Of a DNA stretch of 64,000 bases, positions 40,144-47,997 are shown one piece after another. The notes below the pieces were generated by a model. The model did no database searches and was not told the origin of the DNA. It saw nothing but the letters and a program-made list of their open reading frames with translations. Made by a program: the position numbers and the translations under genes. The number at the start of each line of letters is the position of its first letter. Position 1 is the first letter of the stretch. The stretch spans positions 124,001 through 188,000 of the forward strand of contig JANBRJ010000011.1 in the NCBI GenBank assembly GCA_027577595.1. The letters run 5' to 3'. The stretch comes from Coemansia sp. RSA 487. Its lineage: Eukaryota; Kickxellomycota; Kickxellomycetes; Kickxellales; Kickxellaceae.

Positions 40144-40288
40144 ATCCACACATCGCCTAGCGCATATGCATTGGAATCAGAAAAAAAAAAATTAACAAAA
40201 TAGAGGCAAAGAAGAGAAATGGTGTAAAGAAAAGTTTTTTTTGCTTTTGATTTTTTATTTGAGAAACAAGCATTAGCGCTCTCCTTCT

Positions 40289-40984
40289 TCAAGCATCAAG
40301 CACGCGCTTTACGATTGTCTCGATATAAGCCGACGATCCAGGAGCGTCGTTGGTAGGGGCGGCAAGGATGCTGGTAGTGATCTTCTCGACGTACTTTCCA
40401 AGCATGTCGACCTCGATATTGACAGCATCGCCGATCTTCTTTGTGGGCAGCACCACATGCGACTGCGTGTAGGCAACAAGCATAATGGTGAACCAGCTCT
40501 CTTGGTCGTTGACGTCACAGACGGTCAGCGAAGTGCCATCGATAGCAATGAACCCCTTGGGCACAACATACCGCATGTACTGTGGATCGGTTAGGCGCAT
40601 TTTGAACCACAGCGAATTGGCGTCGGGAGTTATTTCGATGATCTGGGCAGTGGTGTCGACGTGGCCTTGCACAAAGTGGCCGCCGAAGCGGTGGCCTGCG
40701 GCAAGCGCACGCTCGAGGTTGACGTGGTCTCCAGGTTGCAGCGTGCCTAGATTCGTGCGGCTCAGTGTCTCGGGTGCTAGCCCGACTTTGAAGCTGTCGG
40801 CGGTGAACTCGGTGACTGTTAGGCATGTGCCGTTGATGGAGATGCTGTCGCCTAGGTGGCAGTCGGCGAGGATCTGCTGCGCTTCGTTGATCGTTAGCGA
40901 GGCGCCGTTGCCGCCAGCCTTGGTGGTGTCGAGAACGGTAAACTCGCCCACCTTGCCCATGCACTCGACGATTCCGGTAAACAT
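40289..40984 (-). CDS. RIB5: Riboflavin synthase
   Basis: Last step of riboflavin synthesis: dismutation of two 6,7-dimethyl-8-ribityllumazine molecules. The 231-residue protein has two tandem lumazine-binding repeats of about 98 residues each. It opens with the invariant MFTGIVE; repeat 1 has SISINGTCLTVTEF and FKVGLAPETLSRTNLG, repeat 2 has FVQGHVDTTAQI, FIAIDGTSLTVCDV and FTIMLVAYTQSHVVL. Length fits yeast Rib5 (238). No intron. It is divergent from SDHAF1 across 246 bp, linking flavin supply with assembly of a flavoenzyme complex. Confidence 0.97.
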   Translation of the reverse strand: MFTGIVECMGKVGEFTVLDTTKAGGNGASLTINEAQQILADCHLGDSISINGTCLTVTEFTADSFKVGLAPETLSRTNLGTLQPGDHVNLERALAAGHRFGGHFVQGHVDTTAQIIEITPDANSLWFKMRLTDPQYMRYVVPKGFIAIDGTSLTVCDVNDQESWFTIMLVAYTQSHVVLPTKKIGDAVNIEVDMLGKYVEKITTSILAAPTNDAPGSSAYIETIVKRVLDA

Positions 40985-41230
40985 TTTATATATTATGCGT
41001 GGTTTAAATGAACAAATAAAAAAGAAAAGCCGATGGATAAGGAGAAAGAGAGCGGATCAAACCGTTGCGGACACGTGGAAATAACCCCTTCTCCAGAAAT
41101 TAATAAGCAGGGTTCAAAAGCCTTTCCGCTGCTCCCCACGGCCTGAGGGCGACGGACAGAGAAAGGCTTGGGATAGAATTTCACAAGGTTTTCTTTTCCA
41201 TTATTTCTATTGATTATTAATAGCAGCAAA
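40985..41230. promoter_or_regulatory. Short bidirectional promoter RIB5-SDHAF1
   Basis: The 246 bases between divergent start codons must drive both genes. A CACGTG E-box at 41072-41077 lies almost midway. No TATA box is clear. Confidence 0.5.
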
Positions 41231-41485
41231 ATGAGTGGTGGAGTGCGGAAACTGTCTGGGCTGCAAAAGGACGTTCTGCGCCTGTACCGAGACTGCCTGC
41301 GCGCAACCCGGAAAAAGCCCGCCGAAGCACAGCCTCGGTTTCGGGCGTTTGCGCGGCAAGAGTTTGAAAAGAACATCGCGTCAGTCAAGCGCACAGATGT
41401 GCAAGCAATCGAGTACTTGCTGCGCATCGGGCGGCGGCGGCTGGAACAGTACATGGGTCCCAATGTCCGCGACATATCGTTTTGA
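41231..41485 (+). CDS. SDH6: Succinate dehydrogenase assembly factor 1 (LYR protein)
   Basis: An 84-residue mitochondrial-matrix LYR-motif protein (complex1_LYR family). Residues 18-20 are LYR within VLRLYRDCLRATRKKP, and the C-terminal half has the SDHAF1 block IEYLLRIGRRRLEQY, matching human IEYLYRRGRRQLQLL. SDHAF1/Sdh6 protects Sdh2 and helps deliver Fe-S clusters via the HSC20 chaperone. The ATG at 41231 gives a short N-terminus typical of the family, which lacks a cleaved presequence. Among LYR proteins, the GRRRL motif separates it from SDHAF3, LYRM4 and LYRM7. Confidence 0.9.
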   Translation: MSGGVRKLSGLQKDVLRLYRDCLRATRKKPAEAQPRFRAFARQEFEKNIASVKRTDVQAIEYLLRIGRRRLEQYMGPNVRDISF

Positions 41486-42037
41486 TCAAAGGGTTCTGAG
41501 ATCTCGAGAGAGAAAGAGGAGAACGTCTTTTTATCTTTTAGTCAGTGTCTGTTCCCTCTTATTTTTCATCGTCATTGTATACTCCCCTCTCGCCTTTGTA
41601 ATAGAGCAATACAGCCTTCTTTTGGGTTCAGCCGACTTTGCCTGCATTCAGAGCACTAAAAGAAGAGAGGGATACATACTCCCATGAAACCCCCTTGTGT
41701 GACATGCCAGTGTTCTGCCACGCTTGCTCGCGCTCCCCATTCACTGAAGCGAGAATCTCCTGTGCATTCTGTTCGTCCTTTGCATACACGAAGGGTGCGG
41801 GAAGAACATCCAACAATTTGTCAGCTGGTCACGCTTCTCCGATATCTACTATTCCATCGGTGTCTCCACATCATTGACAGCGATGGACAAATATCTCGGC
41901 ATCAAGGATTTATGCTCAAAAGATAGCGGGTTTTTCCTTTCCTTTGCCTTTTTGCTTTTCATTAAATTTATCTGTAACCCCTTTTCTTTATAGGCGTCTA
42001 TTCAACTCACCATACCACCGTTTATTTGCCTTTCCAC
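41486..42037. other. SDHAF1-aminotransferase intergenic region
   Basis: About 550 bases between same-strand genes. They hold the SDHAF1 3' UTR, a coding-like minus-strand frame at 41628-41816 (listed separately) and the aminotransferase leader, where a TTTCTTTATAG acceptor-like string at 41985-41995 might mark a 5' UTR intron. Confidence 0.4.
41628..41816 (-). pseudogene. Coding-like minus-strand fragment, unrecognised
   Basis: A minus-strand open stretch of about 62 codons whose residue use looks protein-like (VLPAPFVYAKDEQNAQEIL, WQNTGMSHKGVSWEYVSL), unlike neighbouring noise. It has no ATG at its head; the same frame remains coding-like some distance further upstream but is interrupted. 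A gene or transposon relic, or a terminal exon, are all possible. I recognise no family. Confidence 0.25.
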
Positions 42038-43378
42038 ATGCTGCTGACCACAACAAAGGCACCAGAGCTGAGCTCGGGCGGGCGGGAGGCGGCGGCAAAC
42101 ATCCCCGAGCTGTTCAAGATCTTCGAGAAGCTGCTGGCGAACCCGTACAGCAAGGACACCAACCCCACAGGAATCCTCAACGCCGGCGTGGCGATCAACG
42201 GGACGATCAAGGAGCTTTTGGTGGCCAAGCTCAACACGCTGGACACAGCATTCGTTCCCTCGGACCTCGAATACAGCGTGCCGTACGGGACGCCGGTGCT
42301 GCGCACGGAGATTGCATCAACGCTGAACCGGCATTTTGCGCCAGCCGTCGATGTCGGCATGGACGATATTGTGGTGACGAACGGGTGCACCAGTGCAATC
42401 GAGATGCTGGCATTCGCGATGTGCGAGCCAGGTGACCACATTTTGGTCCCTGCACCCCTGTACTTGGCGCTGCCCACGGATATGGGCACACGTGCAAGGG
42501 CCAAGATGACGCCCGTGCATGTGCCGCTAGACATGGCCGGCGAGTGCGCGCAGATCGCATACTTTGAGCGCGCGGTGCACGAGATTGCAAGGCAAGGCGG
42601 AACCGTCAAGGCGCTGTTCCTGATGAACCCCAACAACCCGCTGGGCATCACGTACCCGCGCCAAGTGATGCGCGCGTTCCTGCGGTTTGCTAGCACGCAC
42701 GGGCTATTTGTCGTAAGTGACGAAATATATGCGCTCTCTGTGTTCAACCGGAGCGCCAGCGTGGCGCCCTTTGAGTCGCTGCTGAGCTGGAATGATCTGG
42801 CCGAGTACATTGACCCACGGGCCGTCGTGGTGCTTCACGGACTGAGCAAGGATTTTGGGCTTAATGGGTTCCGTGTCGGGTGGATCGTATCGCCATGGAA
42901 CAAGGAGCTTCTGGGTGCGATGGTCGCATACGCGCCGTTTGCGTTCGTTCCGTCGTACACACAACGTCTGCTCACGCAGTTGTTCGCCGACCGCCCGTTC
43001 ATTGACTCGCTGCTTGAAACCAGCCAGGAACGGCTGGCCGACAACTACGCTGCTGCTACAGCATTCCTTTATGTCCACGAAATCGAGTACGTGCAAGCAT
43101 CAGGCGGCCACTTCATCTGGTTCCGCTTGCCTATCAGCGCATGTGCAAAGATGATCCGCAACAAAGAAGATAACCACGCATGCTGTGGTTGCAAGGGCCT
43201 GGTGTGGACAAAGGAAAGAGAGTTCGATATGGCTATGTATCTTATGGACAAACATTCGCTGTACATGCCACCAGGCCAAGCGTTCTTCTCCACAGAGTTT
43301 GGATGGTTCCGATTCACCTTTGCCATCTGTAAGGAGGAGCTAGACATTGCGCTGAAGCGTTTGGAAGACTGCCTGTAA
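42038..43378 (+). CDS. PLP-dependent class I/II aminotransferase, ACC-synthase-like
   Basis: A 446-residue fold-type I PLP enzyme starting at the ATG at 42038. The pattern fits the ACC synthase/aminotransferase subfamily common in fungi: NPYSKDTNPTGILNAGVAIN near the start, the YG-containing VPYGTPVLR, LFLMNPNNPLGITYP (Asn contacting PLP), VVSDEIYALSVF (Asp on pyridine N), and LHGLSKDFGLNGFRVGWI with the Schiff-base lysine K271. The C-terminal GHFIWFRLPI and FGWFRFTFA blocks are present. Between them sits an insertion of about 15-20 residues with a HACCGCKG cluster absent from plant ACC synthase. Substrate is unknown; fungal members often act as general aminotransferases, not in ethylene synthesis. 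Confidence 0.88.
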   Translation: MLLTTTKAPELSSGGREAAANIPELFKIFEKLLANPYSKDTNPTGILNAGVAINGTIKELLVAKLNTLDTAFVPSDLEYSVPYGTPVLRTEIASTLNRHFAPAVDVGMDDIVVTNGCTSAIEMLAFAMCEPGDHILVPAPLYLALPTDMGTRARAKMTPVHVPLDMAGECAQIAYFERAVHEIARQGGTVKALFLMNPNNPLGITYPRQVMRAFLRFASTHGLFVVSDEIYALSVFNRSASVAPFESLLSWNDLAEYIDPRAVVVLHGLSKDFGLNGFRVGWIVSPWNKELLGAMVAYAPFAFVPSYTQRLLTQLFADRPFIDSLLETSQERLADNYAAATAFLYVHEIEYVQASGGHFIWFRLPISACAKMIRNKEDNHACCGCKGLVWTKEREFDMAMYLMDKHSLYMPPGQAFFSTEFGWFRFTFAICKEELDIALKRLEDCL

Positions 43379-43447
43379 ATTATATCTTTTTATGTATCCT
43401 TTTTTTTATCGATTAAACGAACTTCCTTGGACTCGAAAAGTCTACTG

Positions 43448-43870
43448 TTACTTCTTCTTACCCTTGCTTTTGTGTTTGCGCCTGGGCTTTTCCAGCGCGC
43501 TAGTTTGTTCAGATACAGGGACCATCCCTTCCATGCCAAACCCAAACATGGCACCGAGAGCAGAACCGCTTGGTTCATCCATTCTAGTGCTCTCCGTTCC
43601 ACCCAACGGGTCCGCCGCCCTTGTCTTTAGCTTTTTGAAGAACGCATCTTTGCCGCGTGCGCTTTGCTCGCGCTCACGTCTTTGCACCGTGTACATGGGG
43701 TCGATTCGGTCGTCCCCGATCTCCCACCCCATATGGTCGTCTTCGCCTGCTGCTGAGTAATATTGCGCTTTCGTGTCATTTTCAGTCTGTTCGTCTGTTG
43801 TTGTGTCGTGGATTCGTTTCAAAAAGTTTGTTGCTTTGCTTGCTGTGGGTTTCGCTTTTGATGTTCCCAT
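43448..43870 (-). CDS. Small basic-tailed hypothetical protein
   Basis: A 140-residue soluble protein starting at the ATG at 43868-43870 (MGTSKAKPTASKATNFLKRI). No signal peptide or membrane segment. A charged middle (GWEIGDDRIDPMYTVQRRER, KDAFFKKLKTRAADPLGG) is followed by a Gly/Met-rich patch (GAMFGFGMEGMVPV) and a Lys-rich end (KPRRKHKSKGKKK) resembling a nuclear or nucleolar signal. The aminotransferase gene ends only 69 bp away tail-to-tail. The even codon use and clear start suggest a real gene, but I recognise no family and propose no function. Confidence 0.65.
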   Translation of the reverse strand: MGTSKAKPTASKATNFLKRIHDTTTDEQTENDTKAQYYSAAGEDDHMGWEIGDDRIDPMYTVQRREREQSARGKDAFFKKLKTRAADPLGGTESTRMDEPSGSALGAMFGFGMEGMVPVSEQTSALEKPRRKHKSKGKKK

Positions 43871-44098
43871 TTTATATATGTACAAGATCGTAAGAAGTAG
43901 AATAATGTATTGACGAAAGAAGGGCGGTTATATTTTTAGTTTAGGGAGGAAAAAAAAGACACTGAGGAAAGAAGAAAAGAGGGTTTTTGGTGAAAGGCAA
44001 ACCTTGAAAAATATGCTTGAAAGGGGGAGGAGAGAAGACAAATGAGGGAGTATTTTTCATTTCAGATCTGGATCAAAAGAGAGTAAGGGGAAGGGGTT

Positions 44099-45532
44099 TT
44101 ACTGGTTAGAGCAAGATTCGGAAGATTGGAGTGGTGCAGGAACCAAAGTATGCATGCCCGTTGGTGCAGGGACGCTGGGTCCTTGGGTCCAAATGACCGG
44201 GCCGGGGGCAAATGGTGGCGGGATGGCCGAGTAGTTGGGCCATACCTCGGTAGCAAACGGCGGATAGTACGGCAAGTACACAGGGACTGTGACCGTGGTG
44301 GTGCTCACTACTGGCACGCACGACTCTACCGTAGCGATGCTGGTGGAGGGTGCACTGCTTGTTGCCGAGGAGGCGTCTACCGATTCATCTGTTTCCTTGA
44401 TGCTAACCTCGATTGGTGCTTCGGGTGCTTGCGGCATCGTTGCAGCGCCTGTGGTTGGCACAGCGGGCTTTACAGCACTAGTAGCCGTTAGTATCTCGGT
44501 GACTATAACGTCCGTGGTCACGTCGATGAATATTGTGGTGGTTATCGCTTCTGGCTCCTGCGTCTTGGTGTCTAAGATCACTGGCTCCACGAGTGTCTCT
44601 GGTGCTGGCACCGCGGGGGCCTGTGCTGTTGCAGTTCCTGCGGCTTGTGTCGTCTCCTCAGAACATGATGTCACATCGTGTTCCATTGGCGTTTCGGCCG
44701 ACCCATTGATTGATGAAGGCTCGGGTACGGCAGGTGCTGGAGCAGGTGTTACTGGAGCCGATGGTGCTGGAGTGGATGGTACGTATGGTGCTGGTGGTGC
44801 GGAATAGGAAGGCGGAGGGACCGACGGGACTGGAGCAGATGGTGCTGGAACGGATGGCGCGGGCTTGGAAGGAGCCGGTGCCGATGGCTCAGGCGCAGGA
44901 TAGTACTGACTTTCTTCCTCTGTGCATAGAGGAATATCCGACTCGATATCAATTTCAGATGATCCTTCAACTGAGGAATCGGCAGACGGTTCGGCTGGTG
45001 CAGGTACTGATGGTGCAGGTGCTGAAGGTGCTGGCTCCGATGGTGCAGATACTGGTGGCGCTGGCATCGTAGCCGTAAATCTTGGTCCAGAAGGAGCTGG
45101 CGCTGACGGCATCGGGCTAGGGTGGGCGGTCTCTTCGGAACACGGTGCCGATTGCTCAACGCTCTCGTCAACTGAGTTTATGTCGGTGGGGATGGGATCG
45201 ACCGCAATACCCGGCTGCACAGTGATCGGAACAAACTCAATCACAACAAGTTCCTCGTCGACAACAGGGCTGGTGGATGCTACTGGTACAGCCGGTGCTA
45301 CGGGCGGGTTTGCCATGTAGGCGCCAGCGCCTGGATCTGCTGACGGAGCCGGCACCATCACCATTTCAGTGGATATCACAGGAACTGCTGGTGCGCCAGT
45401 CACCTGGCTTAACACTTCCTCCGTAAGTGTTGAAGGCGCAGGTAGTGCAGGTGCACTACTGGCCAGGTATTCGCGGTAACTTGCGCTTGCAAGAGAGCTT
45501 GTTAGCGCCACAAATGTCCACAAGAGCTTCAT
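44099..45532 (-). CDS. Secreted Pro/Ala/Ser-repeat protein
   Basis: A 477-residue predicted secreted protein. Residues 1-18 (MKLLWTFVALTSSLASAS) form a signal peptide. About 140-275 carry many short APSxPAPS-type units, likely O-glycosylated and extended, interrupted by acidic Cys-containing segments (PCSEETAH, PLCTEEESQYY, TSCSEETTQ) that recur at intervals. Val/Thr-rich stretches (TTTIFIDVTTDVIVTEILTA) and a Tyr/Pro-rich end (VYLPYYPPFATEVWP) follow. There is no C-terminal hydrophobic GPI signal, so it is probably soluble or wall-retained. I recognise no enzyme domain. The role is unknown; such proteins evolve quickly by repeat slippage. Confidence 0.72.
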   Translation of the reverse strand: MKLLWTFVALTSSLASASYREYLASSAPALPAPSTLTEEVLSQVTGAPAVPVISTEMVMVPAPSADPGAGAYMANPPVAPAVPVASTSPVVDEELVVIEFVPITVQPGIAVDPIPTDINSVDESVEQSAPCSEETAHPSPMPSAPAPSGPRFTATMPAPPVSAPSEPAPSAPAPSVPAPAEPSADSSVEGSSEIDIESDIPLCTEEESQYYPAPEPSAPAPSKPAPSVPAPSAPVPSVPPPSYSAPPAPYVPSTPAPSAPVTPAPAPAVPEPSSINGSAETPMEHDVTSCSEETTQAAGTATAQAPAVPAPETLVEPVILDTKTQEPEAITTTIFIDVTTDVIVTEILTATSAVKPAVPTTGAATMPQAPEAPIEVSIKETDESVDASSATSSAPSTSIATVESCVPVVSTTTVTVPVYLPYYPPFATEVWPNYSAIPPPFAPGPVIWTQGPSVPAPTGMHTLVPAPLQSSESCSNQ

Positions 45533-46627
45533 TATTCAGCAATCTGTCAATGATATTTCGTATATACGGGATGTGGGATTGGAAGGTATTTTGTGTGGGA
45601 AAGAGGGTATTGGAAAAGTTGGCGTTAGTTTGTATGTGAAAGGTGGTTGATGCTTAGGAAAGAGAAACGAAGGAGGAAAAAGGAAGAAGCGATATTGCAA
45701 ACAGTGAAATAAGCACGGATGGCCAAGGAATCAAAATATGAAGAATGCAAAACCAGTCCAAATCTCATACTTCTGTATCGTAACCGTCGTGCATTTTATA
45801 ACCAAAAAAGCGGAAAAAGGAACGTGTTTCCTGGTTACGAAAAATGTGCGTTATTGATCGCTGGACAACACTAATAAACAATAAAGGGGCTGCGCCTAAA
45901 ACGCAGAAATGTTGCCATCTGGAAAGAATTAGGGAAGGAATGGGTGGATTTACTGCCCTGCGAAACGTAAATATTTGCCAACGTTTGCATTTTATAAGTA
46001 AAAATGTTAATGTTTTTGCCCGGGTCTGTGCAAACGTTTGACGGAATGTCGAGTAGTAAAAACAACATTTTTCGCAATGAAAACAAACCCAATTTCTGTA
46101 AAAAAAAGCTTCTTTTTTATTTGCCACATTTGTTGCTCAAACGGCTTGGCTAAAAATATTAATATCGATATTTTCTTCGTGTTTTTTTTTTTACCTAAAA
46201 ATACATTTGCCTTTACAGGAGAAACGCACAACATTGTTACTGCAATATCTGCGTCGATTTTTAAATGATTTATATTCGACTGAATACGATAATATAAATG
46301 TACAGCACCAATGTAGCAAAGTCGCCAAAGCCCTCATTAGTTTTTTTTTAGTACATTCGTCCGCTTTTGTTTTGTTTTGGAAAGATTTTTAGTGTACCGG
46401 TCAATTTCAATGTTTATGTGAAAATAACGACCCAAAGATTAAAGTTTTTCAGCCTGGAGATAACCACAACAAAGAGTGAGCACGCAAGCTTGCAAGCAGT
46501 AGACAGCCAATTTCTAGTCATGATTAAAATTTTTAACGCGGAAAGCGGCGAATTCACTACAGTGCCAGAAAAATTGAGGGAAAAAACTAAAGGTATGACC
46601 AGATCAATAGATCAAGCACTGTGTCCA
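45533..46627. other. AT-rich gap upstream of the PAPS-repeat gene
   Basis: About 1.1 kb. Positions 45960-46480 are strikingly AT-rich with T and A runs. I see no credible gene. A plus-strand open stretch near 46440-46610 is hydrophilic but has no recognisable motif. Confidence 0.4.
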
Positions 46628-47740
46628 TTACGCATGGATGCTGGATGCATGGTAGGTGGAATACCTGGTGTTTTGGGTACTAGCATCGTTTGACAGATGT
46701 GTGAATCTTAAATGATCGAGGCGGCGGTCCATGGCGAAAGGTATAGAAATAAAGGATAGTCTTCCATTCTGATCTTCTCCATCTGGATCGAACTGAAACC
46801 ATTGGTTGGGTATCCGCCGCCACCGATTGGAGAAAAGATAGCCCTCCTTTGTAGTTATAAACGTCCAGGACAAGCTGATATTATTTCCATTTGTACGAAA
46901 CTCAGCGTTAATATATCACAAGAGCTACAAATCAAGCCCTAGGGCTCTAATGAGTTGAGATGAGGAGAGAGCGATTGTCAGGATCGAGCCAACAATCTTG
47001 AAGTGTGTTGCTTAAATGGTTGTAAGCAGCGTAGAAGTCTTGGGTTATCTATAATCTCAGCTCCAGTCGAGCATTCGTGCCGCGATCGCTAGTTTAGGGC
47101 TGATGTTCATTCTGCTCCAGGATGTCATGAACTGTTCAGCTACGATGCTGTCTTCCGTAATGGCAACCCCAGAAACGGGATCACACATGAACAAATCGCC
47201 CAAGATGTACACGCCCTCGGCATATACATTTTTAAGAAGGCTTTTGGATGTGTGGAGCTGCCTGAGTGCGTCTGGATGGTCTAGTGGCAGGCCAAGTAAT
47301 GCTTCCTCAGGACATGTAAGGATATTGATTTTGAGTCTTCTTTTAACTGCAAACTAGATTTGAAGCATGTGGCTCCAGAAAGCTGGAATTTTCCTGTTTG
47401 ACATAGGGATATGACAGCCTTCCAGCAGGAGGAATGAGGAGTGACGACTGATTTTAGTGAGGCATTTGTTAAAAACCCATAGCGCGGGTTTCATCCACCA
47501 TGGTTGGTTCTTTTGCGAAATCACCAACAGTGGAAACTGTGCAAATGCAGCCAGTGCTTCTTGCCCTTTGACAGGAAGGGGCCCGAGTCCTCCAAGCTGT
47601 TTGGGCTTTGTGACTATGTTTTATTGCAGTTTGTTGCAGTTGGAGCTCCACACGAGTTGGTGTGGTTGTTCTGTAACTATTTGGCAGAAGGAGTCGGAAA
47701 AGGGAACTAGCCACGATTAAAAGTCCGTGAACCAGCCAGC
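46628..47740 (-). mobile_element. Decayed LINE-like (non-LTR) retrotransposon fragment, ORF2 C-terminal part
   Basis: One minus-strand frame stays coding-like for over 200 codons (about 47060-47704) and a further coding-like stretch continues to 46628. The text contains VTKPKQLGGLGPLPV followed by Trp-rich PWWMKPALWV, and later ALLGLPLDHP and EGVYILGDLF. A KxxGGLG motif before a PLW-like helix is the hallmark of the region after the reverse transcriptase core (zf-RVT-like) in non-LTR elements. The fragment is broken by several in-frame stops and at least one probable frameshift, has no intact start, and lacks the endonuclease and catalytic reverse transcriptase parts. Thus it is a dead, 5'-truncated or partly deleted copy. 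No flanking target duplication or poly(A) was found. Confidence 0.55.
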
Positions 47741-47997
47741 CAAAAATCCGCACTAAATCCCTTGATCTAATAGATATCGTGATGCAGTGGATAATAATAT
47801 CTAATTAGGCGGCGTATGCATCATCGTCATCAATCTCATAAAGTTCCACAAATCCAAAAACTGCAAGTATCAGCAACAGCTTTCGCTGACAACACTTTTG
47901 TGCGTTTAAGCTTTCTCTGTTTTCTTTCTTCTGTTTCAATCTTTTTATTTTCCCACTCTTTTTTATTTTCCCACTCATCTGTGTTATTGACGTCGCA
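47741..47997. promoter_or_regulatory. Clathrin heavy chain promoter and leader
   Basis: Short region between the retroelement relic and the CHC1 start. The last 80 bases are T/C-rich on the sense strand, with TTTTTATTTTCCCACTC repeated almost exactly (about 47944-47974). Confidence 0.5.

Noticed and set aside
45960-46480. AT-rich block as possible replication origin or centromere core
   Set aside because: AT-richness alone is not evidence; no consensus or repeat structure was visible.
46367-46693. Plus-strand frame of about 108 codons overlapping the LINE relic edge
   Set aside because: The head lacks an ATG and the tail overlaps the relic on the other strand; no recognisable motif.
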